DNA of 64,000 nt from Natribaculum breve (GTDB taxonomy: Archaea; Halobacteriota; Halobacteria; Halobacteriales; Natrialbaceae), in the NCBI RefSeq assembly GCF_023008585.1, contig NZ_CP095390.1, positions 2,728,001-2,792,000 on the forward strand, given 5' to 3'. Numbering within the stretch: position 1 is the first letter of the stretch; every line of letters starts with the position of its first letter. This document shows positions 50,780 through 59,330 of the stretch, one piece after another. The notes beneath the pieces are model-generated. The model saw only the letters and a program-made list of their open reading frames with translations. It was not told where the DNA came from and ran no database searches. A program made the position numbers and the translations under genes.

Positions 50780-51448
50780 ATGCGAATCGCACTACTCGGC
50801 GGAACGGGCGACATCGGACAGGGACTCGCGCTGCGGTGGGCGTACGACACGAACCACGAGGTCCTGATCGGCTCGCGCGATCCGGAGAAGGCCCGAACGG
50901 CGGCAGAAGAGTACGAGACGGAACTCGACAGCCGTGGCGTCGACCGGACGATCAAGGGGTTCAGAAACGAGATGGCGGCCGACCGCGCGGACGTCGCCGT
51001 CCTCGCCGTTCCACCGTATCACGTCGGCGACACCGTCGACGCGGTCGCGGACAAACTCGACGAGGAGACGGTACTGGTCAGCCCGGCCGTCGGCATGAAA
51101 GGCGACGACGACGGCCTCCACTACCACCCGCCGTCGACGGGGAGCGTGACCGAACTCGTCGCCAGTCGCGCCCCGGACGCGGTGCCCGTCGTCGGGGCGT
51201 TCCACAACCTCTCGGCCGACCGGCTAGCGAACCTCGACCTCGAGTTGGAGATCGACACCTTGCTCGTCGGCGACGACGACGACGCAAAAGAGACCGTCCG
51301 TCTACTCGCCGAGGGAATCGACGGCCTTCGCGTACTCGACGCTGGCCCGCTCGCGAACGCGGCCGAAGTCGAGAGCGTGACGCCGCTTTTGATCAACGTC
51401 GCGCGGTACAACGACGGGATGCACGACGTCGGCGTCCGGTTTACTTGA
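50780..51448 (+). CDS. npdG: NADPH-dependent F420 reductase
   Basis: 222 residues. Transfers hydride between coenzyme F420 and NADP. The N-terminal nucleotide-binding GGTGDIG (7-13) and SRDPEKA near 36 (NADP phosphate contact) match the family, as do VLAVPPYHVGDTV near 77 and the region VVGAFHNLSA near 140. A TATA-like TTTTATT at 50749-50755 fits a leaderless start. It is convergent with thioredoxin; the two stop codons share the palindrome TGATCA (51446-51451). Confidence 0.9.
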   Translation: MRIALLGGTGDIGQGLALRWAYDTNHEVLIGSRDPEKARTAAEEYETELDSRGVDRTIKGFRNEMAADRADVAVLAVPPYHVGDTVDAVADKLDEETVLVSPAVGMKGDDDGLHYHPPSTGSVTELVASRAPDAVPVVGAFHNLSADRLANLDLELEIDTLLVGDDDDAKETVRLLAEGIDGLRVLDAGPLANAAEVESVTPLLINVARYNDGMHDVGVRFT

Positions 51449-51718
51449 TCAGGCGCCGGCCGACTCGAGAGCGTCCTCGAGGTCTTCGCGCTGGGTGACG
51501 CCGACGAACCGCTCGACGACGCCGTCTTCGTTCTCGATGATCAGCGTCGGCAGCGACCTGACCTGGTACTCGTTTGCGATCTCCTGTTGTTCGTCGACGT
51601 TTACTTTCTCGACTTCGAATCGGCCCTCCCAGTCGTCCTCGAGTTCCTCGAGGATCGGGTCCTGGGTCTTGCAGGGGCCACACCAGTCCGCGTAGAAGTC
51701 CTTGAGCGTGACAGTCAT
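51449..51718 (-). CDS. Thioredoxin
   Basis: 89 residues, a short thioredoxin fold with active site WCGPC (residues 12-16), DEQQEIANEYQVRSLPTLIIEN near 45-66 containing the cis-proline, and glycine G75-like VGVTQ. The start at 51718 (MTVTLKDFYADWCGPCK) gives only about 11 residues before the active site, so the first beta-alpha unit of classical thioredoxins is missing; an in-frame start 11 codons upstream adds little. General disulfide reductant or chaperone for a partner enzyme. Confidence 0.88.
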   Translation of the reverse strand: MTVTLKDFYADWCGPCKTQDPILEELEDDWEGRFEVEKVNVDEQQEIANEYQVRSLPTLIIENEDGVVERFVGVTQREDLEDALESAGA

Positions 51719-51820
51719 ACCGTTCACCGGTAGTTTCCCCGCGTCGCGCATAAGGGTTTCCCACCCATGTGCAACTGCCGCCAGAGCGCGGGTCGCCGCG
51801 CCGGGCGACGCGACAGGGTA

Positions 51821-51994
51821 CTACCCGCCGATGAAGACGGTCTTCAGCCGCGTGCCGCACGATGGACAGCACAGCGTCTGCCACCTGTCGGGGTCGAGGT
51901 CGCCGTACGTCCTGGTCCGGATCGCGTCGTCTCTCGAGACGTGTTCGTCGCAGGTCGAACAGTAGAGTGAGTCGTCCGTACCGCGCTCGGTCAT
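51821..51994 (-). CDS. Very small zinc-ribbon protein
   Basis: 57 residues (MTERGTDDSLYCSTCDEHV...) with a C-x2-C pair (YCSTC) and a second CCPSCG pair 30 residues later, a single zinc ribbon. A TATA-like TTTTAACC at about 52018-52026 lies 24-32 nt before the ATG, supporting a leaderless start. Function unknown; shares the small zinc-finger design with the proteins at 3446 and 24260 but not their sequence. Confidence 0.75.
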   Translation of the reverse strand: MTERGTDDSLYCSTCDEHVSRDDAIRTRTYGDLDPDRWQTLCCPSCGTRLKTVFIGG

Positions 51995-52258
51995 CGTCCG
52001 ACGGTCCGCGTCCGTCGGTTAAAAGCCCTTCCGGCCCGGGAGGTCTGACTGGCGGACGACACGAGTCACACCGATCGCACTCGACTGGCCAACCAGGTCG
52101 ACGGCCGACCGAACCGCGATCGGGCGATTGCAAGCGGGAGCAGTACCAGCACGGATCGGCAGGAGATATGCGTTCGTCGATGGGACGGACGTTTCGACGC
52201 CAGTAGTCGCCAGACGTCCGTCGAAAGATTTAGTGCCGGGTGGGCCAGTACATCGAGT

Positions 52259-52423
52259 ATGGACAAAGGACAGAACACTGGCGGGCTGATGTCCAGTGCC
52301 GGGCTCGTCCGCTACTTCGACTCCGAGGACTCGAACGCGATCCGCATCGATCCGAAGACGGTCATCGCGTTCGGCGTCCTGCTGGGCGTGCTCGTCCAGT
52401 TGCTGACGTTGGCAGTTGCATAG
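52259..52423 (+). CDS. Preprotein translocase subunit Sec61-beta
   Basis: 54 residues: [20 protein letters not shown], the typical cytoplasmic lead of archaeal Sec61-beta/SecG, followed by [21 protein letters not shown], a single membrane helix. It completes the SecYEbeta channel. A TATA-like TTTAGTG (52229-52235) lies 24-30 nt before the ATG. The gene is too short for many gene callers. Confidence 0.92.
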   Translation: MDKGQNTGGLMSSAGLVRYFDSEDSNAIRIDPKTVIAFGVLLGVLVQLLTLAVA

Positions 52424-52478
52424 AATCGCTTTTCTGGACCGGGGATCGCTCGAGAGAGGGCCGTCGGATTTTACCCAC

Positions 52479-52503
52479 GGCCGCGACGTGACGCGGCCTT
52501 TTT
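52479..52503 (+). terminator. Hairpin plus T-tract terminator
   Basis: GGCCGCG (52479-52485) and CGCGGCC (52492-52498) form a perfect 7-bp stem with loop ACGTGA, followed by five T residues (52499-52503). It resembles a bacterial-type intrinsic terminator and lies between the Sec61-beta gene and pdxT, where it would end Sec61-beta transcripts. Confidence 0.65.
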
Positions 52504-52528
52504 GCTACCCCTCTTCCTAGCGGCGGTC

Positions 52529-53137
52529 ATGTCACTGGTTGCCGGCGTCGTCGCCGTGCAGGGCGACGTCTCCGAACACGCAGACGCGATCAGACGAGCC
52601 GGCGAGGCACACGGCGAGGACGTCACCGTCCGCGAGGTCCGCGAGGGTGGGATCGTCCCCGACTGCGACCTCCTCGCGTTGCCCGGCGGCGAGTCGACGA
52701 CCATCTCTCGTCTGATTCACGACGAGGGGATCGCCGACGAGATCGTAGCGCACGTCGACGCGGGGAAACCGCTCCTCGCGACCTGTGCCGGGTTGATCGT
52801 CGCCTCGAGCGATCCGCGAGACGAGCGGGTCGACGAACTCGGCGTGATCGACGTCACCGTCGAGCGCAACGCGTTCGGCCGGCAGCGAGACAGTTTCGAA
52901 GCGCCGCTGTCGGTCGACGGTCTCGAGGGGCCGTTCCCCGCCGTCTTCATCCGCGCCCCCGCCATCGACGAGGTCGGCGAGGCGGAGGTGCTAGCGGAGT
53001 TCGACGGCCGTCCGGTCGCGGTGCGCGACGGGCCGGTCGTCGCCACCGCGTTCCACCCGGAACTGCTTCCCGACGATCGGATCCACCGGCTCGCGTTCTT
53101 CGCCGAGTCGGCGGGCGGCGACGCGAGATCGCGTTGA
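52529..53137 (+). CDS. pdxT: Pyridoxal 5'-phosphate synthase glutaminase subunit PdxT
   Basis: 202 residues, class I glutamine amidotransferase that supplies ammonia to PdxS in deoxyxylulose-independent vitamin B6 synthesis. Catalytic residues: C86 in LLATCAGL, and the His-x-Glu in ATAFHPEL near 176-178. The start MSLVAGVVAVQGDVSEH with QGD near 11 is the family start. pdxS is not in this window. The flanking PLP enzymes (IlvA, threonine synthase-like) are potential users of the cofactor. Confidence 0.94.
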   Translation: MSLVAGVVAVQGDVSEHADAIRRAGEAHGEDVTVREVREGGIVPDCDLLALPGGESTTISRLIHDEGIADEIVAHVDAGKPLLATCAGLIVASSDPRDERVDELGVIDVTVERNAFGRQRDSFEAPLSVDGLEGPFPAVFIRAPAIDEVGEAEVLAEFDGRPVAVRDGPVVATAFHPELLPDDRIHRLAFFAESAGGDARSR

Positions 53138-53229
53138 GGGTCACAGCCCCGCCACGTGCCGCGACGACGGGATCGGCCCGACGGCGTCGGCCGTAGGGGT
53201 TTTTCCCGCTCGCCACCATTCGTGAGGGT

Positions 53230-53697
53230 ATGAAGGCATCTATCGACGCGGTGCGAGTCGCGGGTACGCCGCAGGGTCCGGTCCCCGTTCTCGTTCTGGC
53301 CGTCGAGGGCGAAGACGACGTCGTGCCAATCTTCGTCGGGTTCGAGGAGGCGACCAGCATCGCCCGCGGTCTCGAGGCCGAGGACATCGGCCGTCCGCTG
53401 ACACACGACCTCCTGCTCGACGTGATGGAGGAACTGGGCGGACGGATCGACCGCGTCGTCGTCAGTTCGATCGAGGAGCGAGACGACGGGCAGGGTGGCA
53501 CCTACATCGCCGACCTCCACGTGGAGACGCCCCGCAATTCGGTCGTGATCGACGCCCGCCCGAGCGACTCGCTCGCGCTCGCCGCCAGGACGAACGCCCC
53601 GATCGAAGTCACCGAGTCGGTCTTCGAGAACGGCCGTGACGACAGGGAGAAGTTCGCCGAACTCGAAGACATCCGCGAGGTATCCGGTGATATATAG
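53230..53697 (+). CDS. Bifunctional nuclease domain protein (BFN/DUF151)
   Basis: 155 residues. MKASIDAVRVAG..., VLVLAVEGEDDVVPIFVGFEEA near 19-41 and VIDARPSDSLALAAR near 104 are the core of the DUF151/BFN family, reported in plants as bifunctional nucleases and widespread in bacteria and archaea. Actual activity in archaea is uncertain. hisE starts on the base after its stop codon, so they are co-transcribed. Confidence 0.9.
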   Translation: MKASIDAVRVAGTPQGPVPVLVLAVEGEDDVVPIFVGFEEATSIARGLEAEDIGRPLTHDLLLDVMEELGGRIDRVVVSSIEERDDGQGGTYIADLHVETPRNSVVIDARPSDSLALAARTNAPIEVTESVFENGRDDREKFAELEDIREVSGDI

Positions 53698-53982
53698 ATG
53701 GACGAGACGCTCGAGGAGTTGTTCGCAGTGATCGAAGACCGAAAGGAGACGTTACCCGAGGGCTCGTACACCGCCTCGCTGTTCACCCACGAGAAAGGCG
53801 AGAACGCGGTGCTCGAGAAACTCGGCGAGGAGTCGACCGAACTCGTACTGGCGGCGAAAGACGACGACCGCGACGAACTGGCCCACGAGGCCGCCGACAT
53901 CGTCTACCACCTGCTCGTCTTGCTCTCGATGAAAGAGATGGACCTCGCCGACCTGCAGGCGGAACTCGAGGCGCGGCGCTGA
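53698..53982 (+). CDS. hisE: Phosphoribosyl-ATP pyrophosphatase
   Basis: 94 residues, all-alpha MazG-like NTP pyrophosphohydrolase of histidine synthesis step 2 (PR-ATP to PR-AMP). The metal-binding E-x2-E...E-x3-D pattern is in KLGEESTELVLAAKDDDRDE and HEAADIVYHLLVLL. It begins immediately after the BFN gene stop (no gap) and ends 14 bp before the convergent antiporter gene stop. Other his genes are not in this window. Confidence 0.93.
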   Translation: MDETLEELFAVIEDRKETLPEGSYTASLFTHEKGENAVLEKLGEESTELVLAAKDDDRDELAHEAADIVYHLLVLLSMKEMDLADLQAELEARR

Positions 53983-53996
53983 TCGGGTTCGCAGCC

Positions 53997-55232
53997 TCAA
54001 CGGTCGGCCTCCTCGTCGTCCGTGAAGACGAGGTCGTCGGTGCGCTCGAGCCAGTCGATGCCCCAGGCGACCGTCACGGGGACGAGCGCGGTCGTGAAGA
54101 TGGCCGTGAACACGAGGATCGAGAACAGTTCCTGATCGATGACGCCGGCCGAGAGGCCGACCGAGACGATGACGATCTCGACGGTACCGCGGCCGTTCAT
54201 GCCGAAGCCGATGACGAGTCCCTCCTTCGAAGAGAGTTTCGTCGGCAGCGAGAACAGCCAGCTGCCGGCGATCTTCCCGACGAACGCGGTCGCGAGGACG
54301 ATCGCCAGCAGCCGCGGCGCGGTGGTGAAGACGCCCAGCGTGAGGTCGAACGCGACGGTCACGAAGAAGATCGGGGCGAAAAAGCCGATCGCGAGGTCGT
54401 AGACGACGGCGTACATGTGTTCGTAGATCTCGGGGTCGAGCTGGGCCTGTCGGAGGAAGAGTCCGGCCACGAATCCGCCGATGATCATGTGGAGTCCGAC
54501 GGCGGCGGCGAAGGACGCGAACAGCAAGGCGACGACGAGCGCGACGGTGAACGTCGAGGTCTTGTCGACGAACTGGTGGCGCTCCATCCACCGCTGGAGT
54601 TGCAGCCAGACGTACGGCAGGAACCGGTCGCCGACGGCGAGCACGACGACGAAAAACAGCAGTGCCTGGCCGATGAGCAGTGCGAGCCTGGTGGTCGTCA
54701 CCTCGCCGGTTCGGATGAAGCCGTTGATGCCGGCGAAGACGACCATCACGCCGACGTCGGACAGGAGTGCGCCACCGAGCAGGACGCCCGCGACGCGCGT
54801 ATCGAGGACGTCGAGGTCGACCAGAATCCGCGACTTCGTCGCCAGCGACGTCGCGGCCATCGCGATTCCGATGAACAGCGCCTGCTCGACCGACGTACCG
54901 ACGTAGACGCCGACGCCGTATCCGAGGGCGAACGGGAGGACGAATCCGCCGAACGCGATCATCAGCGACTGCGGGCCGAGTTCGAAGAGGTCGTGGATGT
55001 CGACTTCCATCCCCACGTAGATCATCAACAGGAACACGCCCAGCTCGGCCAGAATCTCGAGTTCGTCGGCCGGGTGTAAGAGCCCGAGGAGCGCCGGGCC
55101 GAACACGATACCGGCCAGTAGCTCGCCCATCAACGCCGGATACCCCGCTCGTTCGGCGATCGTCCCGAATATCCAGGCGAGCGTGAGCACGCCGAGCAAG
55201 TTCAGCAGGTCGATCCCGACAGATTCGACCAT
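53997..55232 (-). CDS. Kef-type cation:proton antiporter (CPA2 family)
   Basis: 411 residues with 12-13 hydrophobic helices and no C-terminal RCK domain. The characteristic family features are present: GYPALMGELLAGIVFGPALLG near 32, FLLMIYVGMEVDI near 80, the conserved Asp of the transport site in LLGGALLSDVGVMVV near 165 and SSKEGLVIGFGMNGRGTVEI near 352. Likely Na+ or K+/H+ exchange for pH or potassium balance in high salt. The start at 55232 (MVESVGIDLLN) is chosen; a start 11 codons earlier is possible. Confidence 0.93.
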   Translation of the reverse strand: MVESVGIDLLNLLGVLTLAWIFGTIAERAGYPALMGELLAGIVFGPALLGLLHPADELEILAELGVFLLMIYVGMEVDIHDLFELGPQSLMIAFGGFVLPFALGYGVGVYVGTSVEQALFIGIAMAATSLATKSRILVDLDVLDTRVAGVLLGGALLSDVGVMVVFAGINGFIRTGEVTTTRLALLIGQALLFFVVVLAVGDRFLPYVWLQLQRWMERHQFVDKTSTFTVALVVALLFASFAAAVGLHMIIGGFVAGLFLRQAQLDPEIYEHMYAVVYDLAIGFFAPIFFVTVAFDLTLGVFTTAPRLLAIVLATAFVGKIAGSWLFSLPTKLSSKEGLVIGFGMNGRGTVEIVIVSVGLSAGVIDQELFSILVFTAIFTTALVPVTVAWGIDWLERTDDLVFTDDEEADR

Positions 55233-55363
55233 AGGCACTCGTTCGTGATTGAGAACCTCTGGCACACAAAGCCCTGACCTTGCGACGTCCCGCTGGCGGC
55301 GAGCCGACCGCCGCCGGTCACCCGACGCCAGCCACCGAACCGCGCGAGGGGGCGGCCGTCAGA

Positions 55364-56452
55364 TCAGTCGAAGCCGCTGATCAGCGTCACGAGCCACTGG
55401 GCCGGATCCCCCCGGTCGCGCACCTCGATCCGCTCGAGCCACTTGACCCACTGGAAGCCGCGACGGCCGGGAGCGACGAGACGGGCCGGTCCGCCGTGGC
55501 CGTGACTCAACCGTTCGCCGCCGACGTGGGTCGCGATCAACGCGTCTCTGGCCTCGTCGATCGGGAGGCTCCACCGGTAGCCGGTCACGGAGACGAACCG
55601 GACGTGGGTCGCCTCGTCGGCCGCGTTCACCCGCGAGAGAAGGTCGCCGACGCGGACGCCGCGCCACTCCTGGACCGTGTACCAGCCGCTCGTGCAGTCG
55701 AGCAGTGCGCGCCGGTCGGCGTCGGCCTCGAGTTCCGCGAGTTCCAGGGGCTGGTCGACGAGGCCGCGCACCGAGAGCGACCACGACTCGCGGTCGATCG
55801 GCTCGGGATCGTCGGCGACCCACGACGTGACCGGAAAGCTCCCGTTTCCGTCGCCCTCGCCGGCGGGACGGGAGCCGGTAAAGCGGCGGTCGGCTCCGCC
55901 GGTCTCGAGGACGGCGTTGACCGCTTCTTGCAGGCGGACGGCGACCGCGCCGGCGACGAACAGCCCCCCGATCTTGATCGCCGCCCGGCGCTCCGCGAAG
56001 TCGACCCGACGGGGCCGCCGCGCGCGAGTCGAGAGGTGTGCGAGCACGAGCGCGAGGAGCGCGAGACCGAAGCCGACGTGGACGCTCAAAAGCGTCCAGT
56101 AGCCGATTCGCGTCCCCGGCCCGACCACGCCGACGACCCAGGCGATCCCCGTTCCGATCGCGCCGAGTGCGGCGACCGCGGTGAGCACCGACAGCGCCGT
56201 CGTCGGCCGCCACCGCTCGCGCTCGAGGACGCGGTGGCGAACCCGGTACAGTTTGAACCCGAGCAGGACGACGAACGTGAGGCCGACGATCCGGTGGAAC
56301 CAGAAGACGTACCGGCCGTCGGGGCGGCCGACGGTAAACGAGAGGAGACCGCTCGCGACCTCGAGGGAGACGAGGACGAGAAGCGACCAGTCGACGACTC
56401 GCGGCGGCGGCTGGACGCGGGCGAGCAGCCGGGAGAGGCGTCGGCCACGCAT
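55364..56452 (-). CDS. Cytochrome b561-like membrane domain fused to molybdopterin oxidoreductase domain
   Basis: 362 residues. Residues about 15-145 form four helices with paired histidines (FWFHRIVG, RVRHRV, SVHVGFG, LAHLSTR) suited to bind haem b, as in cytochrome b561/YedZ proteins. A fifth helix (about 158-180) leads to a sulfite-oxidase-fold domain (about 195-350) with the molybdenum-ligand cysteine in LDCTSGWYTVQEW near 252 and SHGHGGPARLVAPGR near 320. Electrons probably pass between the Mo site and the haems within one chain. Possibly a YedY/MsrP-like reductase; substrate unknown. Confidence 0.85.
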   Translation of the reverse strand: MRGRRLSRLLARVQPPPRVVDWSLLVLVSLEVASGLLSFTVGRPDGRYVFWFHRIVGLTFVVLLGFKLYRVRHRVLERERWRPTTALSVLTAVAALGAIGTGIAWVVGVVGPGTRIGYWTLLSVHVGFGLALLALVLAHLSTRARRPRRVDFAERRAAIKIGGLFVAGAVAVRLQEAVNAVLETGGADRRFTGSRPAGEGDGNGSFPVTSWVADDPEPIDRESWSLSVRGLVDQPLELAELEADADRRALLDCTSGWYTVQEWRGVRVGDLLSRVNAADEATHVRFVSVTGYRWSLPIDEARDALIATHVGGERLSHGHGGPARLVAPGRRGFQWVKWLERIEVRDRGDPAQWLVTLISGFD

Positions 56453-56495
56453 CGAGTACGGTTCGGTCGCGAGCGCAAAGAGCGCGTCGGCGGTA

Positions 56496-56867
56496 TCAGT
56501 CGTTGACCGCGCCGCCGACTGCGCCGGCGATCGCGCTCTCGAGTGCCATGATCAGCGCGACGACGACGGCGACGGTAGCGATGCCGGCACCGACCGCGCC
56601 GGAGATCGCGCCGCCGACGGGACCGAGCGCGAGCCCGGCGATGCCGACGGCGACGCCGAGGACGAGACCCCCGATGATGCCCCCGAGTGCGCCGGCGAGC
56701 AGCCCGTGCCAGAAGCCACTCGCGAGGCCGCCACGCGCGAGGTAGCCGGCGGCGAAGCCGCCGACGAGGCCGGCGGTCAACTGCCCGAGTCCCGGGAACG
56801 CGATGCCGAAGATGCCGATGATCGTCGCGATCACGAACCCGACGAAGACGGCGCGCCAGTTCGTCAT
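56496..56867 (-). CDS. DUF5518 membrane protein
   Basis: 123 residues of glycine- and alanine-rich membrane helices with repeated G-x3-G packing motifs (GLVGGFAAGYLARGGLASGF, GGIIGGLVLGVAVGIAG, GGAISGAVGAGIATV), as in the haloarchaeal DUF5518 family. About four helices. Function unknown; a passive membrane or stress role is guessed from similarly glycine-zipper proteins. Start at 56867 (MTNWRAVFVGFVIA) matches the family, six codons inside the longest frame. Confidence 0.85.
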   Translation of the reverse strand: MTNWRAVFVGFVIATIIGIFGIAFPGLGQLTAGLVGGFAAGYLARGGLASGFWHGLLAGALGGIIGGLVLGVAVGIAGLALGPVGGAISGAVGAGIATVAVVVALIMALESAIAGAVGGAVND

Positions 56868-56919
56868 ACCGGACGTTGGCTGCACGCGGACAAAAGCGCA
56901 CGCCGCGCAACGAACGCCC

Positions 56920-56926
56920 TTTTATG
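56920..56926 (+). promoter_or_regulatory. TATA box of the NOG1-family gene
   Basis: TTTTATG, 23-29 nt before the ATG at 56949, supports that ATG rather than the GTG at 56943 as the leaderless start. Confidence 0.55.
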
Positions 56927-56948
56927 ATCGGAGACCCTACTCGTGGCC

Positions 56949-57914
56949 ATGATTTTCGAAGACCTTCCGACGACGCCCACGTCGGAAGAGCTGATCGACA
57001 AGGCGTTCTCCCGGGCGGCGCGGGCCGGCAGGGCCCAGCGAGGACTCGAGGCCCAGCAGTCGATGCTCCAGACGGCGGCGAACATCATCTCGGACAACTT
57101 AGAGAACGTGGTGACCGCGTGGCCGGACTTCGAGTACGACGTCGATCCGTTCTACTACGAACTCGCGGACGCGATCGTAGACGTGGACGCGCTCCGCCAG
57201 AGCCTCTCGGAGGTGATGTGGGCGAGTCGCAAGGCCCGCGAGATCCACGAGGAGTACCAGTCGAAGCTGCGGAAGACGGACGTCGACACGGCGCGAAAGC
57301 ACCGAAAGCAGGCGTTCGCACGGCTGGCGGACATCGTCGAGCAGATCGACGATCACCTGCTGTACATCAACGAGGCCAGAAACGACCTGCGCGACCTGCC
57401 CGACATCGACCCCGACGAGCCGACGATCGTCGTCGCCGGCTACCCGAACGTCGGCAAGTCGTCGTTCGTCAACGACGTGACCAGAGCCCGCGGCGAGACG
57501 GCCTCGTACCCGTTCACCACGAAAGGAGTCGGCGTGGGTCACTTCGAACGCGACCACCTTCGCTACCAGATCGTCGACACGCCCGGCCTGCTCGACCGCC
57601 CGCCGGCGGAGCGAAACGAGATCGAATCGCAGGCGGTCAGCGCCGTCGAGCACCTCGCCGACTGCGTGCTCGTCCTGCTCGACCCCAGCGGCGAGTGTGG
57701 CTACCCCCTCGAGTCGCAACTCGAACTGCGCGACGACATCGAAGTCCAGTTCGAAGACGTCCCGGTCATCACGGTCGCGAACAAGGCCGACCGATCGCGC
57801 GACGTCGAGGCGGCGTACTACATGAGCGTCGAGACCGGAGAGAACGTCGACGAGGTGCTCGAGGCGGCGGTCGAGGCGATCGACTACGAGCCCGAGTTGC
57901 CCTTCGAGGGGTAG
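56949..57914 (+). CDS. NOG1-family GTPase
   Basis: 321 residues. A helical N-terminal part (about 1-155: MIFEDLPTTPTSEELIDKAF...) precedes the G domain: G1 AGYPNVGKSS near 163-172, G2 TTKGVGVG, G3 DTPGLLDRP near 210, G4 NKADRS near 278. NOG1 relatives act in large-ribosomal-subunit assembly. The C-terminal extension of eukaryotic Nog1 is absent. Its last 31 bp overlap the end of the convergent DUF389 gene. Confidence 0.93.
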   Translation: MIFEDLPTTPTSEELIDKAFSRAARAGRAQRGLEAQQSMLQTAANIISDNLENVVTAWPDFEYDVDPFYYELADAIVDVDALRQSLSEVMWASRKAREIHEEYQSKLRKTDVDTARKHRKQAFARLADIVEQIDDHLLYINEARNDLRDLPDIDPDEPTIVVAGYPNVGKSSFVNDVTRARGETASYPFTTKGVGVGHFERDHLRYQIVDTPGLLDRPPAERNEIESQAVSAVEHLADCVLVLLDPSGECGYPLESQLELRDDIEVQFEDVPVITVANKADRSRDVEAAYYMSVETGENVDEVLEAAVEAIDYEPELPFEG

Positions 57915-59206
57915 CGTCGGTCGAAGCGTCGTCGCGTCGCCGCCTGCTCGTACTGGACGGTCTCGACGCGAACGGCGACGCGTTCGCCGGTTCGTTCTTC
58001 GATCCGCTCTGCGACGTCGTTCGCGAGTTCGCCGGGATCCCCGTCGCCCTCCGCGCTGACGACGACCGTCACCGTCCGCGGCCCGGTAAACGGCGACATG
58101 TCGCTGTACTGCGTCTGAATCGAGACCGCAGAGAGGTTCTCGTGTGCTGGATCGGCGAGTTCGTCGTCGACGGCACTCGAGATCTCCCGGTCGACGGCCA
58201 CCTGCTGGGCCGTCGCGACGAGGACGACGATCGTGAGCGCGGCGACGACGGCCGCGAGCGCGATCGTGGCCGCGCGGGACCGTTTTCGTTCGCCGTCGGG
58301 GGAGGGGCGCTCTCGCGACGGGTAGTCGAGGACGACGAGGACGCCCAGGACGGCGAGGTTGATCGCGACCAGCGTGACGAGCAGCAACACCGCAGAGCCG
58401 ATCGCGAGCGCCGGTTCGAGCCAGGCGATCGCCAGCCCCGTCGCGGCGGCGGTCGGGATGAGCGCCGCGGCGATCATGACGCCGATGATCGACGTCGGCC
58501 CTTTCGTCGTCAGTCCGATCCCGGCAGCCGTACCGGCGGCGACGCCGACGACGAGCGAGAGCGCGTTAGGCGCGAGGCGGACGCCGACCAGGTCGAGCGT
58601 CGGGAGGTCGAGCGTCGACGGAACGAACCCGAGAACGCGAACGAGAGTGGCCAGAGTCGCCGCGGCGGCGACCGCGAGCACGAGTCCGTACAGTTGCATC
58701 CAGAGGCTGTCCGTGACCATCTGCCGGTCGCCGATCACGCTACCGACGCTCGCGGTCAACGCCGGGCCGATGATCGGCGCGATCACCATCGACCCGACGA
58801 CGATGGCCGGCGAGCCGACCAGCAACCCGGCGGTCGCGATGAGCGCGCTCAGGATCATCAACGCGGCGTACGACCCGGGATCGCGGCTCAAATCGCGCGC
58901 TTTCGTCCGGAGTTCGACCGCCGTCAGGGGATCGTACTCGCCCGCGTACCGCTCTTCGAGCGTCTCGGACGTCGCGGTCAGCGCGGCCTCGCCGCTCTGG
59001 ATCACCGTGTACTCGTCCGTCTCGATGCCAGCCTCCTCGAGCGCGCCGAGCGTGTCGCCGATCGCGTCGCTCGGCAGCGGGATCTCGAGCAAGACGCTCG
59101 CCCGATCGTCGAGCGGAATGGCGACGAACGTCACGTCGCGTGACTCGAGGGTCTCGCGTGCCGGCTCGCGGCGGCCTTCCGGCACGACGACGTGCAGGAC
59201 GCGCAC
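57884..59206 (-). CDS. DUF389/TIGR00341 membrane protein, copy 1
   Basis: 440 residues from a GTG at 59206 (MRVLHVVVPEGRREP), aligning with the paralogue's MRLVQLMVPTGTRE. An N-terminal soluble domain (about 1-105) is followed by six to seven membrane helices (about 135-345), with the DUF389 hallmarks VVGSMVIAPIIGPALTASVGSVIG near 155 and KGPTSIIGVMIAAALIPTAAATGLA near 236, then a soluble C-terminal domain (about 360-440). Function unknown; overlaps the convergent NOG1 gene. Confidence 0.9.
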   Translation of the reverse strand: MRVLHVVVPEGRREPARETLESRDVTFVAIPLDDRASVLLEIPLPSDAIGDTLGALEEAGIETDEYTVIQSGEAALTATSETLEERYAGEYDPLTAVELRTKARDLSRDPGSYAALMILSALIATAGLLVGSPAIVVGSMVIAPIIGPALTASVGSVIGDRQMVTDSLWMQLYGLVLAVAAAATLATLVRVLGFVPSTLDLPTLDLVGVRLAPNALSLVVGVAAGTAAGIGLTTKGPTSIIGVMIAAALIPTAAATGLAIAWLEPALAIGSAVLLLVTLVAINLAVLGVLVVLDYPSRERPSPDGERKRSRAATIALAAVVAALTIVVLVATAQQVAVDREISSAVDDELADPAHENLSAVSIQTQYSDMSPFTGPRTVTVVVSAEGDGDPGELANDVAERIEERTGERVAVRVETVQYEQAATRRRFDRRYPSKGNSGS

Positions 59207-59330
59207 GACACCGTCGTCGACGGTGAGCAAGAAAAACGTCCGCCATGCGTTCGCCCGTATACCGACGTTACCGTCGATCGCGGCGACAGTCGCCGTCGGC
59301 GACGGACGGCAGGAACGCTCCGTACAGCGG

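Noticed and set aside
53688..53697. TATA-like GATATATAG just before hisE
   Set aside because: It lies within the last codons of the BFN gene, 1-10 nt before the hisE ATG, too close to act as its TATA box; hisE is more simply explained by co-transcription.
56876..59143. Long plus-strand open frame opposite NOG1 and DUF389 genes
   Set aside because: Translation is Arg/Asp/Gly low complexity; both real genes in this stretch have clear motifs in other frames.
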